DNA of 64,000 bases from Dimorphilus gyrociliatus (Eukaryota > Annelida > Polychaeta > Dinophilidae): contig CAJFCJ010000006.1 in the NCBI GenBank assembly GCA_904063045.1, forward strand, positions 4,666,408 through 4,730,407. Direction: 5' to 3'. Below, in pieces: positions 48,901 to 63,900 of the stretch. Both the position numbers and the translations under genes were made by a program. Below the pieces are notes generated by a model. The model was not told the DNA's origin and ran no database searches. It was given only the letters and a program-made list of their open reading frames with translations. The number at the start of each line of letters is the position of its first letter. Within the stretch, counting starts at the first letter, position 1.

Positions 48901-51900
48901 TTGTGTCGTAGCCGTTAAAATCCAAGATGACGTTATACTTATTGATACATGCGGAGGTTTGAATGGTAATAAAGTTAAAAAGGAATCTTCAGAGATAAGC
49001 GCTTATTTAAATGGAAATCTTACCAAGAGCGTTAAAATCCAGCAGTTTTCTAATAATTATAGAATTCTTTTACCTACTGGTACCGTCTTGAGAACTGAAG
49101 TTTGGAAACATGATGGTTATATGTTCATGAACGCTTATATAGAATCTAGCCCCTACGATTGGGAAATGACAGAAGGTCTCTGCGGTTTCTACAATGGTAA
49201 ACGTGTTGGTGAATTAATTGGTAGCGACGAAATCATCTACAAGAATAATTACCTACCTAATAAGTTCATTTCTACTTGGCTCGTTACCGAAACACTCTTC
49301 GGAGGATACTGTCCACCAGTTGTTGAAGAGTCAAACACAACTGATGTAAATAAAACTGAAGAGGAACACTTTTTCTGCGATTGTATTTCAGGTCAAGAAA
49401 AATGTGGATCAGGCTTACTTAAGAGAGAATGTCCTCTTAATAAAATTGAAAGTAAATGGCAGGATGTTACCCAGTTTGTAGTGGACGATGCTGAACAAAC
49501 CGAATGTGAAAATCCTGATAACAAACCAGAGATTATTATAATAACAACTCCTGACCCTGTAGAAAAGACATGGCCTGTTAAAAATATCACCAAGGAGAAG
49601 GCAAGAGAAATTTGTCGACAGTCATTAACCATTATTGCGTGCGGAAAGGAAATTGATAAAGAGGCACTAGATAGAGATATCGAAAGTTGCATGGCAGATA
49701 TTTTATTATCAGAATCACTGAAATTTATTGGAGCTACAGTAGAGGCAGCAAAGACACGTTGCGAAATTGATGAAGGTAATAAACCAGAGCCAGATCCTGA
49801 TGTTACTGGCAAACTTTGCCCAAGTAACTGTAATGGGCGCGGTGATTGTAACGAGGGTATATGCGAATGCAAAGACAAGTACACTGGAGACGATTGTTCT
49901 ATCGAAAAAGGTAAAAAACCCAGATGTTCGAGAGCAGTTTGTTCTGGATTCTTGTGTAAATTCTTCACTATCTGGGGATGGGGATTCCAGAGAACAACCT
50001 CCCTTTCATGTCATTTCCAAAAATGGACTATCACTAAAGGTTCTGTCACGGTTGTTGGAAACTCAATAAAAACTTCAGCTACATATATTAGCGGTAGCAG
50101 AATCCGTTGTACTCTACCAGCAGATGATGCAGACTACACTATTTCGGTTAGTAATGATGGAGGAGATTCTTGTGAGGATCCACCAATTACTCCCAAGTTA
50201 AAATGTCATCGCTGCTATTACAATAAGCAAGGAAAATTAGAATGTAAAATAAGAAGAAATACTTGTTATATTGGTCAAAAATGCTTCTCAGCTAGTCAAC
50301 TAAATCCAGAAAATAACTTACAAATCTGCCGTCCAGGACAGGATCCTTATGGATGGACAACCATAAGTACTGTAAATTACAATGTTTGGTTTCCATTCGA
50401 TTCGTGCCGTCGTATGCATGACGTTCAGAGGACATACGAAGTCGAAGGGGACGGAACATTCGTCAAATGGGGAAATTCTCAAGCTCTTTCATTTATGAAT
50501 AAAAGAAGATTAATCAGACATGATAGCGATTTCAGCCCAGTGACTAGTTTCTCTATCACTACTTCTGTTCTAATCGAGAATAGAATCAGGAGACACACTA
50601 ACCTAATTAGATATTCAAGAACTTCAGCAAGAACTCAAATCACTCTAACAGCAACAACAAGACATTCAATCATATTTAGAGTTATGAATAAATATGTGTC
50701 AACCAAAAACAATATTATCGAAATAGGCAAATGGGCACATATTCAAGCATCGTATGATTATGATACTGGTAAATTGACTGTAAAGGTCACGAAAGAAAAC
50801 ACTGAAACTTTCGAAAAGGATACATCTTTGAAACTTATCAACATCGATTCGAATAGAATTTTCTTGGGTGAAAAATTAAGAGGATCAATGGCTTGTGTTG
50901 GATTCAAATCATCCCTCGATATTGAAGATGAATTTAAAGACTGTAGAGAGTCCAGCTACTTCAAAATTGCAAATAAACGAGTTTCTGAAGCTTCCGTCAT
51001 GTATAAAGAAAGTTTTGACGGAAATTTCGTTTTCAATTATAAATTTAAAGCTCTACAAGACGCAAATGTTGAATATAGATTCAAATGGTACAGTGGTGAA
51101 GATGTTTATGAACAAATGAACTTTACAGTGGCAAATGGTGGAGACTACCAAAATGGTACTCTTCTTATACCTTATGAAAAAGCATCTATTGTACAAAAAG
51201 GGGTAATTTATATCTTTTAGCAATTTTCAAATTGTTATTCACTAATGTTTCTCTTATTGCAGTTGCACTACGCGGTTACATCTTGTCTAACTAAGGATTG
51301 TACACCTGAAAATTCATGCCCAGGTTACAGTAATATGTTTGTACCAGGCATCCATGTAAGTTATCTTGATAGATTTGGTCATTTATGTAAGAGGTAATAT
51401 TAAATTATGCGTAAAATTAAGGTTACAACGGACAAGGAAATAACAATAGTTGAAGGAGGTGCAGAGGTTTACATCAAAGTCATCTCTAATGCCCCACCCA
51501 ACTTGATTTGCAGAGGACCTCCACCACCTAAAAGTAAAATATTGCACAGATGTTTTATCTAATTTTATCAAAATTTATATAAATATTTCCATTCAATAGA
51601 GGATTGTCGTTTGATTGAAGTTAAAACTCCGCACGAAACTATGATATTGAGACCAAACGGAGAGAAATGCAATGATAGACCAAGTTATATTCATATTGGT
51701 GATGATTTAGATACATATCTAGGTTTCGATGGAGAGAGATGGAATATTGGTAATTCTGTTTGCAGCGATGATGTTGCTAAAGGCATTAAGGCTGATCAAC
51801 CTTATTTCAAAGGTTCTAATGATACTGGATTCTGGCCTCCTGGCTTCCATGTTAAATGCATAGGTATATTTTCAAAATTAAAATGACCTGTTTTCGTGAT

Positions 51901-54900
51901 AAATAGATAACGCTAAATTACTCTTTCTTATAGAATCTTGTCAAAATATACAAATTGTTGGCACTGGAGAAACGGATGGTGCTTATGAAAAAACATTAGA
52001 AAATTGTGACAGTAGACCTGTTTACAAATCGAAGAATGATTTAGATCCTGAAAAAGAACATTTCCTATTCTCCTTTGATGGAAAGTGGGGAATTGCTAAA
52101 GAAAAATGTACAGCCGATTTCCTAGTAACAGGACCAGAAAGAGAATGGCCTGATGATAAAGCAGAAATAAGTTGGCCCGAAAATGTTGAACTGAAATGCC
52201 TCGGTTTGTAGTATTATGAATAATTTTTAATAGTTTGTCATCATACTATTCGTCTTTTAGCTTACAAATATAAGGAAGAGGGAGAACAACAAGAATATTC
52301 AAAGTGCTACGTTAAAATCGTGACTATTATTGAAACTGTCAATAGAGATTTTAAATGTAAAGATAAATCACTTATACCGCAAGCTGTTATTGGAGTTCCA
52401 CCACCAATAGGAGAATTGAAACAATATTGCGGTGTTTTCATTACAGAATTCAACTGGAATTCAGTAAGTAAAACTCTTTTAAAGCTAAAAATAGAATGTT
52501 TTACCTCTCGACTCTTTACAGCCAATTAGTATACCAGTGAAGGCCAAGATTGACGGAAAATTTGAAAGGAAAACTAAAATAAGGAAATTGTTCATTAAGG
52601 AAACTCACATTGTGAATGAAGTTGTAGTTTACAAAAGAGTAGTTGAAGAGATAACGCTAAATATTAAGGATCCCTATTCTGATTGGAAAGGACATATTTG
52701 TAAATCAGTTAATGATCCTCATATGACAACATTTGATAAAACTCGTTATGAAATGCATTTGAAGGGCGAATTTGTCCTCTATAAACACAAGAACTTATCA
52801 TATGCTATTCATGCCATATACACACCTTGCAATAGAAATAGACCTGGAGGTGTTTCATGTAATTGTGGAGTTGTAGTAAGAGCGGGTGATGATGTTGTTT
52901 CAATCGATAGATGTGGATTTGATAGTGGTGCTCCAACAGCTGCAGGTGCTCCTTTGAAAGTACAAGTTTATAAGAATGGCGATTTTGAAACTGACTTTAA
53001 AATTACAAAAGTACGAGGAGGAGCTTATGGCATTTATCTACCCACCGGAACTTATCTACTCGTTACCAGTAGCTTTAAAAATTTTGTCAATTTATTCGTG
53101 ACGGCGTCTGAAGCTGATTTTGGTAATGTTGAAGGTCTATGTGGTGACTATGATCACAATAAACATAATGACATGGCCGTTATTGGTGATTTCAATCAAT
53201 GGAGGTAACTTGTTAAACTCTCTAACATAAAAAGATATAATCATTATCAATTCAACTTCAGAGTACACCAAGAAACGTCATTAATTGGTGGTTTATGTAC
53301 CACTTCTACAACTGAGATAAAGGTTGAATCAAAAACATACTGCGAATGTCAAACAGGACATATTGCTATTTGTGGGCCAGGGTTAGATAAATCAGTTTGC
53401 ACATTTGCATCCGGAAAGAAATTTGGTTTGTATACATAGCTGGGATACAAATATTTGTTTATATTTATCATTAACCCTTTTCGTCTATTCACATAACAGA
53501 CATTACCGCTCAACTACTCGCTAAAGCCAAAGATCCTATTGGATGTGCTGATGGTGGACGTCCTCAAATAGTCATTGAAGAGCCTGACTTTGTAAGCATT
53601 TTATAATTAATTCTTAATAGATATGTGTTAGTTTTTATTCTTAATAAATATCAAAAATAGAATGACAAACCACGTTGGCCAACTCCCAATGGTATTACCA
53701 AGAAACAAGCTGAGGAATTCTGCAGAAAGAGAATTTTGGAAAGTACTACTATCAAAGTTTGCGGAAAAGTGAGAAATTTTGAAAAGGAATCCAATGTCGA
53801 AAATTGTATGACTGATATCCAAGCCACTGATGACAGAGATTGGGTTCAAACTGCAATAGACTCGTCTAAAATTGATTGTGAAGTATTTACGAATACCGAT
53901 ACAACTGATTGGGAAGAAGATGACGAAGGTAATCCAAAACCTCCTCCAAATACAGTAGAAAAACTATGCCCTAGACAATGTAGCGGCAATGGAGAATGTG
54001 TTGAAGGTATTTGTATATGTAACGATGGATGGTTAGGCGACGATTGTAACTTTAATGGAAAAACTCCACCAATTGTTATTCCGCAAACCGTTCGCTGTGA
54101 TTATAGCAAATACAACTGTGGTGAAATTACTATTACTGGTACTTTTGTGGAAACTGATCATCTTTTCTGTGAATTGACGCCTGTAGTATCATTCTCTGTT
54201 CGTATATTTAAATAGGCCAATTGAATTTAATTTAATAGAAGTTTCTTTACATTTTTCAGTGGAAAGACTTTAAAGTACTTGGAAATAACCGCGCCAAGGC
54301 TCTCAGCGTTAAAGCTAAAGTAATTTCAGTTAATCAAGTTACTTGTCTGATCCCAAGAAATGAAATTTATACTCTAAGACTTACTTATGATAGTAAAGTT
54401 TACTCTGAAAGCTTGACACTACTTATTTATAGTAGTATCTGTTATGGATGCACTCAAACTGGCTGCAAATTGAAGGAGGGATCGAGGATGAATTGTGTTA
54501 TAAATGGCGTATGCTATCCTAAAGAGGCAATTAACCCCTTAAATAGAGAGTACTGGTGTGATCCATCATCTAATAAATTGAAATGGACTACAATTGGTCT
54601 GACAGTTGTTAAGGGAACAGCAACCACTGTTTTACATTTCGAATCAACCAAGATCAAGTCATCTACAACTAAAATAGAAACAACATCAGTGAAAGGAGGC
54701 ACTACAACATCTATAAGTACTACTAAGACTTCAACCACAATTTCCAAGACAACGGCGAAAATCAGGCAAACGATTGAAGGAACCATAATTGATTTGACCT
54801 CTGGAAGTTCTTGCGTTGAAATTCAACCAAAGAATCCAGTTTCCTGTTTGACCGATCTTAAGAATTGCGCTAGCGGTATAACTCTGTCATTGAACATTGC

Positions 54901-57900
54901 TTTCATGAAACAGGTAGAAGAAGGTGCTGTCTTGTTCAGTACTGGAGGCGATGATGATAATGTGGGTATTGGTTGGACAATGTTCTACAAATTCGGTTCC
55001 TGGGTATTAAGAGCGGTTGTTGATGACAAAAAATGGGAAGTTGCTATTCCAGCATCTGTAAGTAAAGCCCACTGGCAAGAGTTCATGTTCTCTTGGCATA
55101 AAGAAGAAGGATTGTTGGTTTACGTTGGAGGTCTTAAAGTAGCTGAATCTAAGATGTTCGTTGCACGAAAAATAGCTGGTAAAGCAATTATGGCTTCTAG
55201 ACTAGTTTTTGGCTGTTCAGCAACTTTAAAAACAACTACACTTCTTCAAGTTCAAATGACTCAAATAGTAATCAGAGAGAAATTCATCACTACATTGGTC
55301 TTGGATGGTGCTATAACAAGTTAGTCTTTTACTTTATTAAAATATATAAAAGCCACTTGCAATTATTTTAACCTTGTGCTTGTTTTATAGTCAAAAGAAC
55401 AACTTGTCCACTTGGATGGGTCGCCATTGCTGGTTGGTGTTATACCACAACCTCTGAACAATTACCTTCAGATGGTTGCAAAAAATTGCATCCTGATGCT
55501 AAACTTGCTGAATGGAGAACTAAAGAACAATTTGAACAAATCCAATGGATGTTTGAAGAGGCCTTCTTCAAAACCAGAATATGTAAGTGGAAGGTCGGCT
55601 TGAAACATGTTGGAGGAAACGAACACAAATGGACACAAATTAATGAAAATCCTCAACAAGATTCTATTAGATGGTTACCTGGACAACCTAAACCAAAAGG
55701 TCCACCAATCAAGGATTGTATACAAATAAATAGAGAAAAGAATTATGGAATGGCAAACATAGTTTGCGATTCCAATCAACATTTAGCCTGTATGATTGAA
55801 GAACCATGCGCCTATAGTGAGTATCAAATTATACATCAATAGGACAATTAAAAACATGGGTTATCCAAAAAAATTAGCTTTTGAAAATCCAATGAAGACT
55901 AAGGAAGTTGATAATCTTTCTTCTGAAAAATCAATAATCATCTTGGGAAGCAATCAATTCAATTATGACGTCACTTTGAAAAAGGTATCTCAAAAATTTC
56001 ATATTTTCTTATATTTCATAAATTTTAAGAATAAATTTTCTCCAAACAGATTAAAATCAATATGAACAAATTCAAAGGTCAATTAACAGTTGCCATTTTT
56101 AGACCCAAGAATATCTACAATTTATGTCAATATGAAACAAAAGATACTGTCACAATTAATGTTGCAGATGAAACATCCGGTTGGAAATCTGTAAGAATAA
56201 TCTTCTAGCCTTTCTTTTTTTCCATTTTCTTTTAATTATTGGTTTTTTTATCGTCTAGTATACTTTGGATAATCCAATCGAAGGTACAACTGGAGAAGTT
56301 TTTGGTGTTATAGTTCCAAAAATGAATATGGTTTTAGCTCAAAGATCACCAATGCTTATGAAGACGTTAACTTGCACTCTTTCGTCTAATGTTGATGACC
56401 TCAGCAATAACAACTTTAATGTTGAAGGAGTTGATTTAACATCATCATTCGACTATAGTTTTGAAATAAATGGATGCTTCGGTAAGCTAAAATCTTCAAG
56501 CGAAAGATGTTTCTTTTAAACCGTTCTTTCATGTTTTCTTCCCATTAGAACCAACTGGTACAATTTCCCCTCCACCCAAATTTGATCTTACTGTGCCAGA
56601 TAAACCCACTAGACCATCTACAATAGAAGTAGTGGATATCAATTTCAAGAAGATCACCACAACTGGCATAACAATAGTAACAAATACTACAATCACTATT
56701 TCTCAAACAACAAAAATTATAAAATCATCTCTGAAATGCTCTACTATACTTGGCCTAAATGGAGTTGATTCATTCGTAAAAGTAGATCCAAAAGGTTCTA
56801 CCTCTTGTATATCTGACATTGACACTTGTGACGATAACGGTGTTTCCTTGGAGTTCAAGATACAAGTAGAGGAGGTAAAAGATAATATGGTTATATTCTC
56901 TACTGGAGGAGAAAATGAACAATATACAGGCATGACTATGTTCTATGCTTTCAATTATTACTATGTTCAAGTTAGAAGTAGTACAAGAACCTACAAATTA
57001 CAAATCGAAGCCAAGAAAATTATAATTGGTCGAATGATTGCTTGTGCTGTTTCTTACAGCCCAAGATCAGGTGTTGCCTTCTACGTTGATGCTGCCCTAA
57101 TAGGTCGTGCCTTCTCATTTGAAAAAACGACATCAGTAATCTTAAAACGTACAAGATCATCGATATTCTTTGGAAGATCAACAACAACTACAACAAGATG
57201 GGTCAATAGTAAAATGCAAATATGTGAAATGACTATATTCAAGGCCGTATTCGACTTGGTCATCATCTCAGGTAACAGAATTCCAAAATGTAGCGATTCC
57301 ATTGCCGATATCGCCTTCCTTATTGACGGCTCTAACAAAAGAACTGCTGAGGAATTTGCAACTCAATTACACTTTGTTTCTGGTATCGCTAAAAGGTAGC
57401 TATTATTTTGATTATTAAAGATAAACCATTTAAAATGTTTCATTCAAACAATTAGATTACCAGTGTCTGACGATAAGGCCCATGTTTCTGTAAGCCATTA
57501 CGGTTTCAATCCAAAAGAGCCTTTAATATCGTTTGATGAGTACTTTTCATCCGATGACTTGAAGGATGCTATTCTAGATTTAAAACAAGTTGGTGGAGTT
57601 GATGATTTGGCTAAAGGATTAAAGGTAGAATAGAGAAATACTTAATAACATTTTGATGTTCATTAAATGATTTTAATTTTCAAGGCTGTTGAGAAATATA
57701 CTTTCAAACCATCCAATAAAGATCGACCTGGTGTTCCAAATGTTCTTTATATAGTTATAAATGGAAATTATACAGATGATGATTATACTGCTCTTATTGC
57801 TGCATTTGATCTAAGAGTTAGTCTTGACGTATCAATTTACGTTATAGGAATAAATGCTGACGAAGACCAAGTCAGAATATTATCGTCTGCTCCTCAATTA

Positions 57901-60900
57901 CCGAACAAGCAATACTTTTTGGTCGAAAAAGAAAAAGATTTAGAATTAGTAATAAGACCTTTACTAGAAATGGCCTGTACTCCACCACCTCCAGTTGAAC
58001 CAACCAAACCTCCACTAGCAACAGTTACACCTTTGATTGGTCAGTTATAATTTCAGTATATTATTATTTTAATTAATAACCCAATTTTCTATTCAGTATG
58101 CACCAAAGTACATATAGATTTGACTTTCATCATTGATGATTCTGGATCAATTCGTAAGAAGAATCCAAAGGATGGTTCACACGATAATTGGACGTTAATG
58201 CTAGAATTTGTCAAGAGTATGATTGATTATCTGGAAATATCTGAAAATGAAAATCATGTTGCTGTTGTTCAATTTTCAACTCATGCAAAGAAAATATTCG
58301 GTCTTGACAAATATTATTCAGCTGAATTAGCTAAAAAGTTAGAGTCAATTTAGAATATTCTCCGTATTTCTTAATTCATTTTTATAGGGCTGTATCAAAC
58401 ATACCTTATTCGGCTGGATGGACCAACATTGCTAAAGGTCTTAGAACAACACGTACATCCGTTTTCGGCAAAGGAGGAGACAGACCTGATGCTCTTAACG
58501 TCGTAGTAATCTTGACTGATGGTGAAGCAACTCATGAAAAAGGAAATACTATTCCAGAAGCGAAATTAATTAAGGATACTGGTGCTAAGGTAAATCATTG
58601 TAATCTCTTTCCTTTTGGAATGATAATTATTGGTTTCTTAATAGATCATTGCCATTGGTATTACCAATTCGGTGAAAGATAGTGAAATTAAGGGAATATC
58701 ATCACCTCCTCAAGAGCTAGATAAAACTTACTTTAAGGCCCCTGATTTCACAGCCCTAAAAGATATGTTAGAAAGTATCTTGGTAGAGACGTGTGTTGAG
58801 GTAAACGTCATTTTAGTAGAAATATTGAATTATTAATGTTCTGTATAAAAAGGTAACACTACCACCATTCACTGGAACCACACCAATGATGACAACTGCT
58901 GGAGCTCCAACACCACCACCAACTATCAAACCACCACCACCAAATTGCAAGGAATCTTTTATCGATTTATTATTTATTGTCGATTCTTCGGCTTCTATTG
59001 AAAAGTCAGGAAAGGGCAATTGGAAAAAATTAATCGGATTTATTCAACAGACCGTCCGAAGCTTGCAAATCGGAACAAACAAAAATCAAATAGCCATTAT
59101 AAATTTTTCGACTAAAACCACTTTAGTTAGATCATTCTCTGCAACTCAAACGAGTGAAGCAGTAGAAGCTGATATACTAAACATAAACTACGACAACCAA
59201 AATACTAATACTGCCGCAGGATTCCAAATGGCTCTTGATCAAGTATTTGGTCAACAGGGTGATAGAAATGATGCTGCTGATGTTGTTATCCTATTAACTG
59301 ATGGAAAACCCAATAAAAATATAAATCAAGCTATTCCAACAGCTAAAAAGCTTCACCAAAGAGATATAAAGGTTGTGCCTATTGGAATCACTGATGGAAT
59401 AAACGAAAATTACTTGAAAGAGTTTTCATCGTTTCCTCAGATAGAAGGAGAATCATACTTCAAATCTCCTGATTTCGATAAAGTATTGGATATTATTACT
59501 GATTTGCTTACTAAAATCTGTTTACCACCGAAACCACCTTTCCCTCCTGTCGTTTGCACAAAGTCTAAGATTGATTTAACCTTTATCGTAGACACTTCAG
59601 CATCAATAAAACGAGCTGATCCTGCAAATTGGGACAAACTTCTTCTTTTCCTAAAGAAAATCGTAAATGCCTATGATATTAGCGATGACTCAAACAAAAT
59701 TGCCATCGTAAGTTATTCAACAAAAACAACTCTAGTACGTTCTTTGGGAGCTACCCAAACGAAAGATGCAGTTTTGACTGATATCGATAATATTCCCTAT
59801 GATAACTTGAATACAAACACTGCAGCTGGGTTGAGACGAACTCGTCAAGATGTTTACAACAAACCAGGCGATCGCGCTGACGCAGCAAATGTTGTTATCC
59901 TCTTTACAGATGGCAAAGCTAACAGAGAATCCAGTAAAACTTTCAGCGAAGCTCTACAACTTCGTTCAGTACCCGCAAAGGTTATAGTTGTCGGTATTAC
60001 TGATGGCGTAAGAGAAAGTGAATTGAAGGGAATTTCATCTCATCCTCAAGAAAAGGGTCAAAACTACTTTATGACTGCCGATTTCGATTCACTGACTAGA
60101 ATTATTTCAACTCTTGTCACTGAGACTTGTGTCACAATAGCACCTCAGCCAACATTGGAAACTTTACCACCTCTTACTACGGTTAAACCAATTGAAAGTA
60201 AGTCAAACTCTAATTAATAGTCCCAAATTCTTATTTATTTATTTTGAAACAGTATGCAAGGACACTAGAATTGATCTTGCCTTTTTGATCGACTCCTCTG
60301 GTTCAATCAAAAAGAGTAATCCCGAAGATGAATCATATGACAACTGGTCTCTGCTTAAGAACTTTGTTAAGAAAATTGTTAATTCCTTGGTTGTTAGTGA
60401 AACAGCCAATCATGTTGGTGTGGTAACCTATTCGGATGATGCAGAAATAGTCTTCAACCTTGAAGAATATTTCTATAAACCCGATATTTTCTGGGCTATT
60501 GACAATATGCCATACCTTGGAGAAAATACTAACACTGCTGACGGTCTAAAGGCAATTAGAGAGGAAATCTTTGGGCAGAATGGTGACAGAGTTGACGCTA
60601 GAAATATTGTCGTTTTAATAACGGACGGTAGATCAAATAGAAAGGTAGACCAAACAAAATTAGAAGCACAGAAACTCATTGCCAGCGGAGCCGAGGTTTG
60701 TCTTTATTTATACAGAAGAATCTTTTACTAACAATAATTTTAATAATTTTCAGGTGATCGTTGTTGGAGTAACACAATTTGTAAAAGTAGAGGAACTTCA
60801 AATGATATCATCTCCACCTCATCGACTTGGTGTTAATTACTTTACAAGTTTGGACTTTAACAAACTTCAAAGTATTATTAAAGTCATTCTTGGCAAAGTT

Positions 60901-63900
60901 TGCGGAACAGTCGCCACTTTACCAACCATACCAGATATTCCAACTGATAAAGTAACTTTCCCACCCATAACCAAAGTAACACACGCCGATATGACGACGG
61001 AAAAGAATACATTTATACCACCAACATTACCATCACTTCCACCTGGTAAATAGCCAAAACAGCACTTTAATAAGCTTTAGAAAATCTGTAATATATTTTT
61101 CAGAGTGTATTGACGCAACAATCGATTTAATATTTATTGTTGACACATCCGGATCAATAAAGAAGTCTAATCCTGCAAATTGGGATATTATGCTAACATT
61201 TATCAAACAAATCGTTCAGGTCTTGGACATCGGAAAGGTTAGAGTGGCTATTGTTAGCTATTCTGCAGTACCTACTTTGGTAAGAGATTTATCAGCAACT
61301 CAGACAAGAGAAGCGGTTCTTCAGTAAGTTTATTAAAATTTTTGAAATATATGAATATAATATAAATTTTCTTTAATTAGGGATATAAGTCAAATTCCAT
61401 ACGATGGAAAAAGTACAAATACAGCTTCCGGTTTGGAATTAGCTAGAACAAATGTCATCGGAAAGGCTGGAGATCGACCAGATGCCCTTAATGTTGTAAT
61501 GATACTTACTGATGGCAAATCAAACCGCAGAACTCGTGAGACAATTCCTCAAGCTCAAATGATCAGACTTCTTGGAGCCAAAATCGTTTCCGTTGGAATA
61601 AGCAAGGGAGTAAAAGAATCTGAAGTTAAGCAACTTTCGTCTTTCCCTCAAATTAAGAATGAAGATTATTTCTTGACTCCTGATTTTGAATCTTTATATA
61701 ACATTCTATCACCTCTTGTTGCTAGAACATGTGTTACTCTCCCACCGCAACCAACGGCTGTAACTTTCCCTGAACCAACTTCACAGAAACCGCACGAATC
61801 TTGCCAAGACACTCATATTGACTTGATTATTTTGATCGATGAATCAGGCTCAATTAAAAAGAGCAATCCTGAAGATGGTTCTTATGATAACTGGCAGTTA
61901 CTCATTAATTTTATTAAGAAAGTTGCTTCCTCCATCGTTATTGGTGAAAATGCTAACCATATATCAATTGCTTCATTCTCCGATAAAGGAAAAGTAGTCT
62001 TTAATTTAGAGGAATACTTTACTATTGGCGACGTACTCTGGTAAGAGAGTGAAATATGTTAGTTAATCTTAGCTATCAAATCTTTTGTTCTCCATCATTT
62101 TAGGGCAATTGATAATCTGGATTATGTTGGTAAGAATACAAACACCGCCGATGGCTTACGCAAGGTAAGAACACAAATTATTGGTAAGGGCGGAGATAGA
62201 CCTGATGCAAGAAATATTGTGCTGGTAATAACTGATGGTAAGCCCAATCGTGAAGTTGATAAGACTGCTGACGAATCTCTAAAGCTTAAAGCAACTGGTG
62301 CTGAGGTTAGTTAAAATATTTAACTGAACTGAAAGAAGTACTCATTTATACTTTGAATCAATTTTAGGTCATCGCCCTAGGAGTAACAAATGATGTTGAT
62401 GATACTGAGTTGAAATTATTATCATCATATCCTAACAAGGAAGGACTTAACTATTATAAGACATTAGATTTCCAGAAATTAAATGAAGCTCTGAATCAAA
62501 TGATAAAGAAAGTCTGTGGTACTCAAGGACCACCTGCACCAACAGTCATTGTACCTACTGTACCACCCGCACCACCAGAGTGTCAATCCACAAAGATCGA
62601 TTTGTGCTTCATAGTTGACACTTCTGCATCAATCCGAAAGAGCAATCCAGCTGATCAATCCTACGATAATTGGCAGATTATGGTTGATTTTATGAAATAC
62701 GTAGTAAACGCTATTGAAATTGGTCCTGATGCAAATCGCGTTGGGGCAGTACGTTTCTCAGAGACGGCTCATCTTGAATTCGATTTGGCCTCACATACAA
62801 GCAAGGAAGATTTACTTCAGTAAGTTTTCCTTCTATTTCTTTTTTTAGAATTGTCATTATCATTTATCTTCACTTTCAGGGCAATTGATAAAATAAAATA
62901 CGATGCATTGAATACAAATATAGCCGCTGGTTTAAGAGTTGCTAACTACGATGTATTTGGTCAACCAAGTAATAGAAAGAACGTAAGAGATGTTGCAATT
63001 CTCTTGACTGATGGAAAGGCTAATAGAGAAGCAAATCAAGTAACTCGTGAAGCAACCAACCTGAAGAAAGCCGGAGTAGAGGTATTTTTAATTATTTATT
63101 ATCAAGCCCATTTCCTATCACTTTTTTTTTGCAGATAATTGCTGTTGGCATAACTCAAAATGTGAATGGTCCTCAGCTAAAAGCCATTTCCTCACCTCCT
63201 CAAATCTTAAATCAGAATTATTACATCACAAATAATTTCTACGATTTATACAAGATTATTGGAGACATATGGAAGGTTGCGTGCGCCACTAAAGGTTAGA
63301 ACTTTGCTTATTTATCAGATAGTATATAACCTACTTTATGTTTGTAGAACCTGTTGAAGAAACCACTCAAGCACCAACAGTGAAACAGACCACAAAACCA
63401 GCTAATCCTTCTACCACGAAAAAGACTCCAAAACCAACCACTGCAGCTCCCAAACCAACTCTTCCATCATGTAATAGCGATTTGCCAGATAAACCAGCTA
63501 AACCAGGTATCACCTTTACACCAGAAAGTGGTTCAACAGAGTTGGAATATGTTTGTGAAATTTCAATCTACGATGAAACTAAAGTAGAAATGTATGTCGA
63601 ATATAAAGTTGAAGGTGTGCCAGTATCTATATCCTCAAAGGTGACTGGTAGAAGTTACAGACTTAAGGCATCAGCAATTAGCCGAACAATAGCCATTTAT
63701 AAACAAAAAGTTCAGTGTTGTGTCAAGGCACGTCATATTGACCAATGCGGTAATATGTATACTGTTGAAGTTTGTAGTGGAGAAATACAACATACATGCC
63801 AAGTTGTTGGCCAGAAAATCAGCGTAATGGAAGGACATGAAGCCCAAATACCAATTAAATGTAACGTTCCGCCTCGATATGTTTGCAATTTAGATAACAG

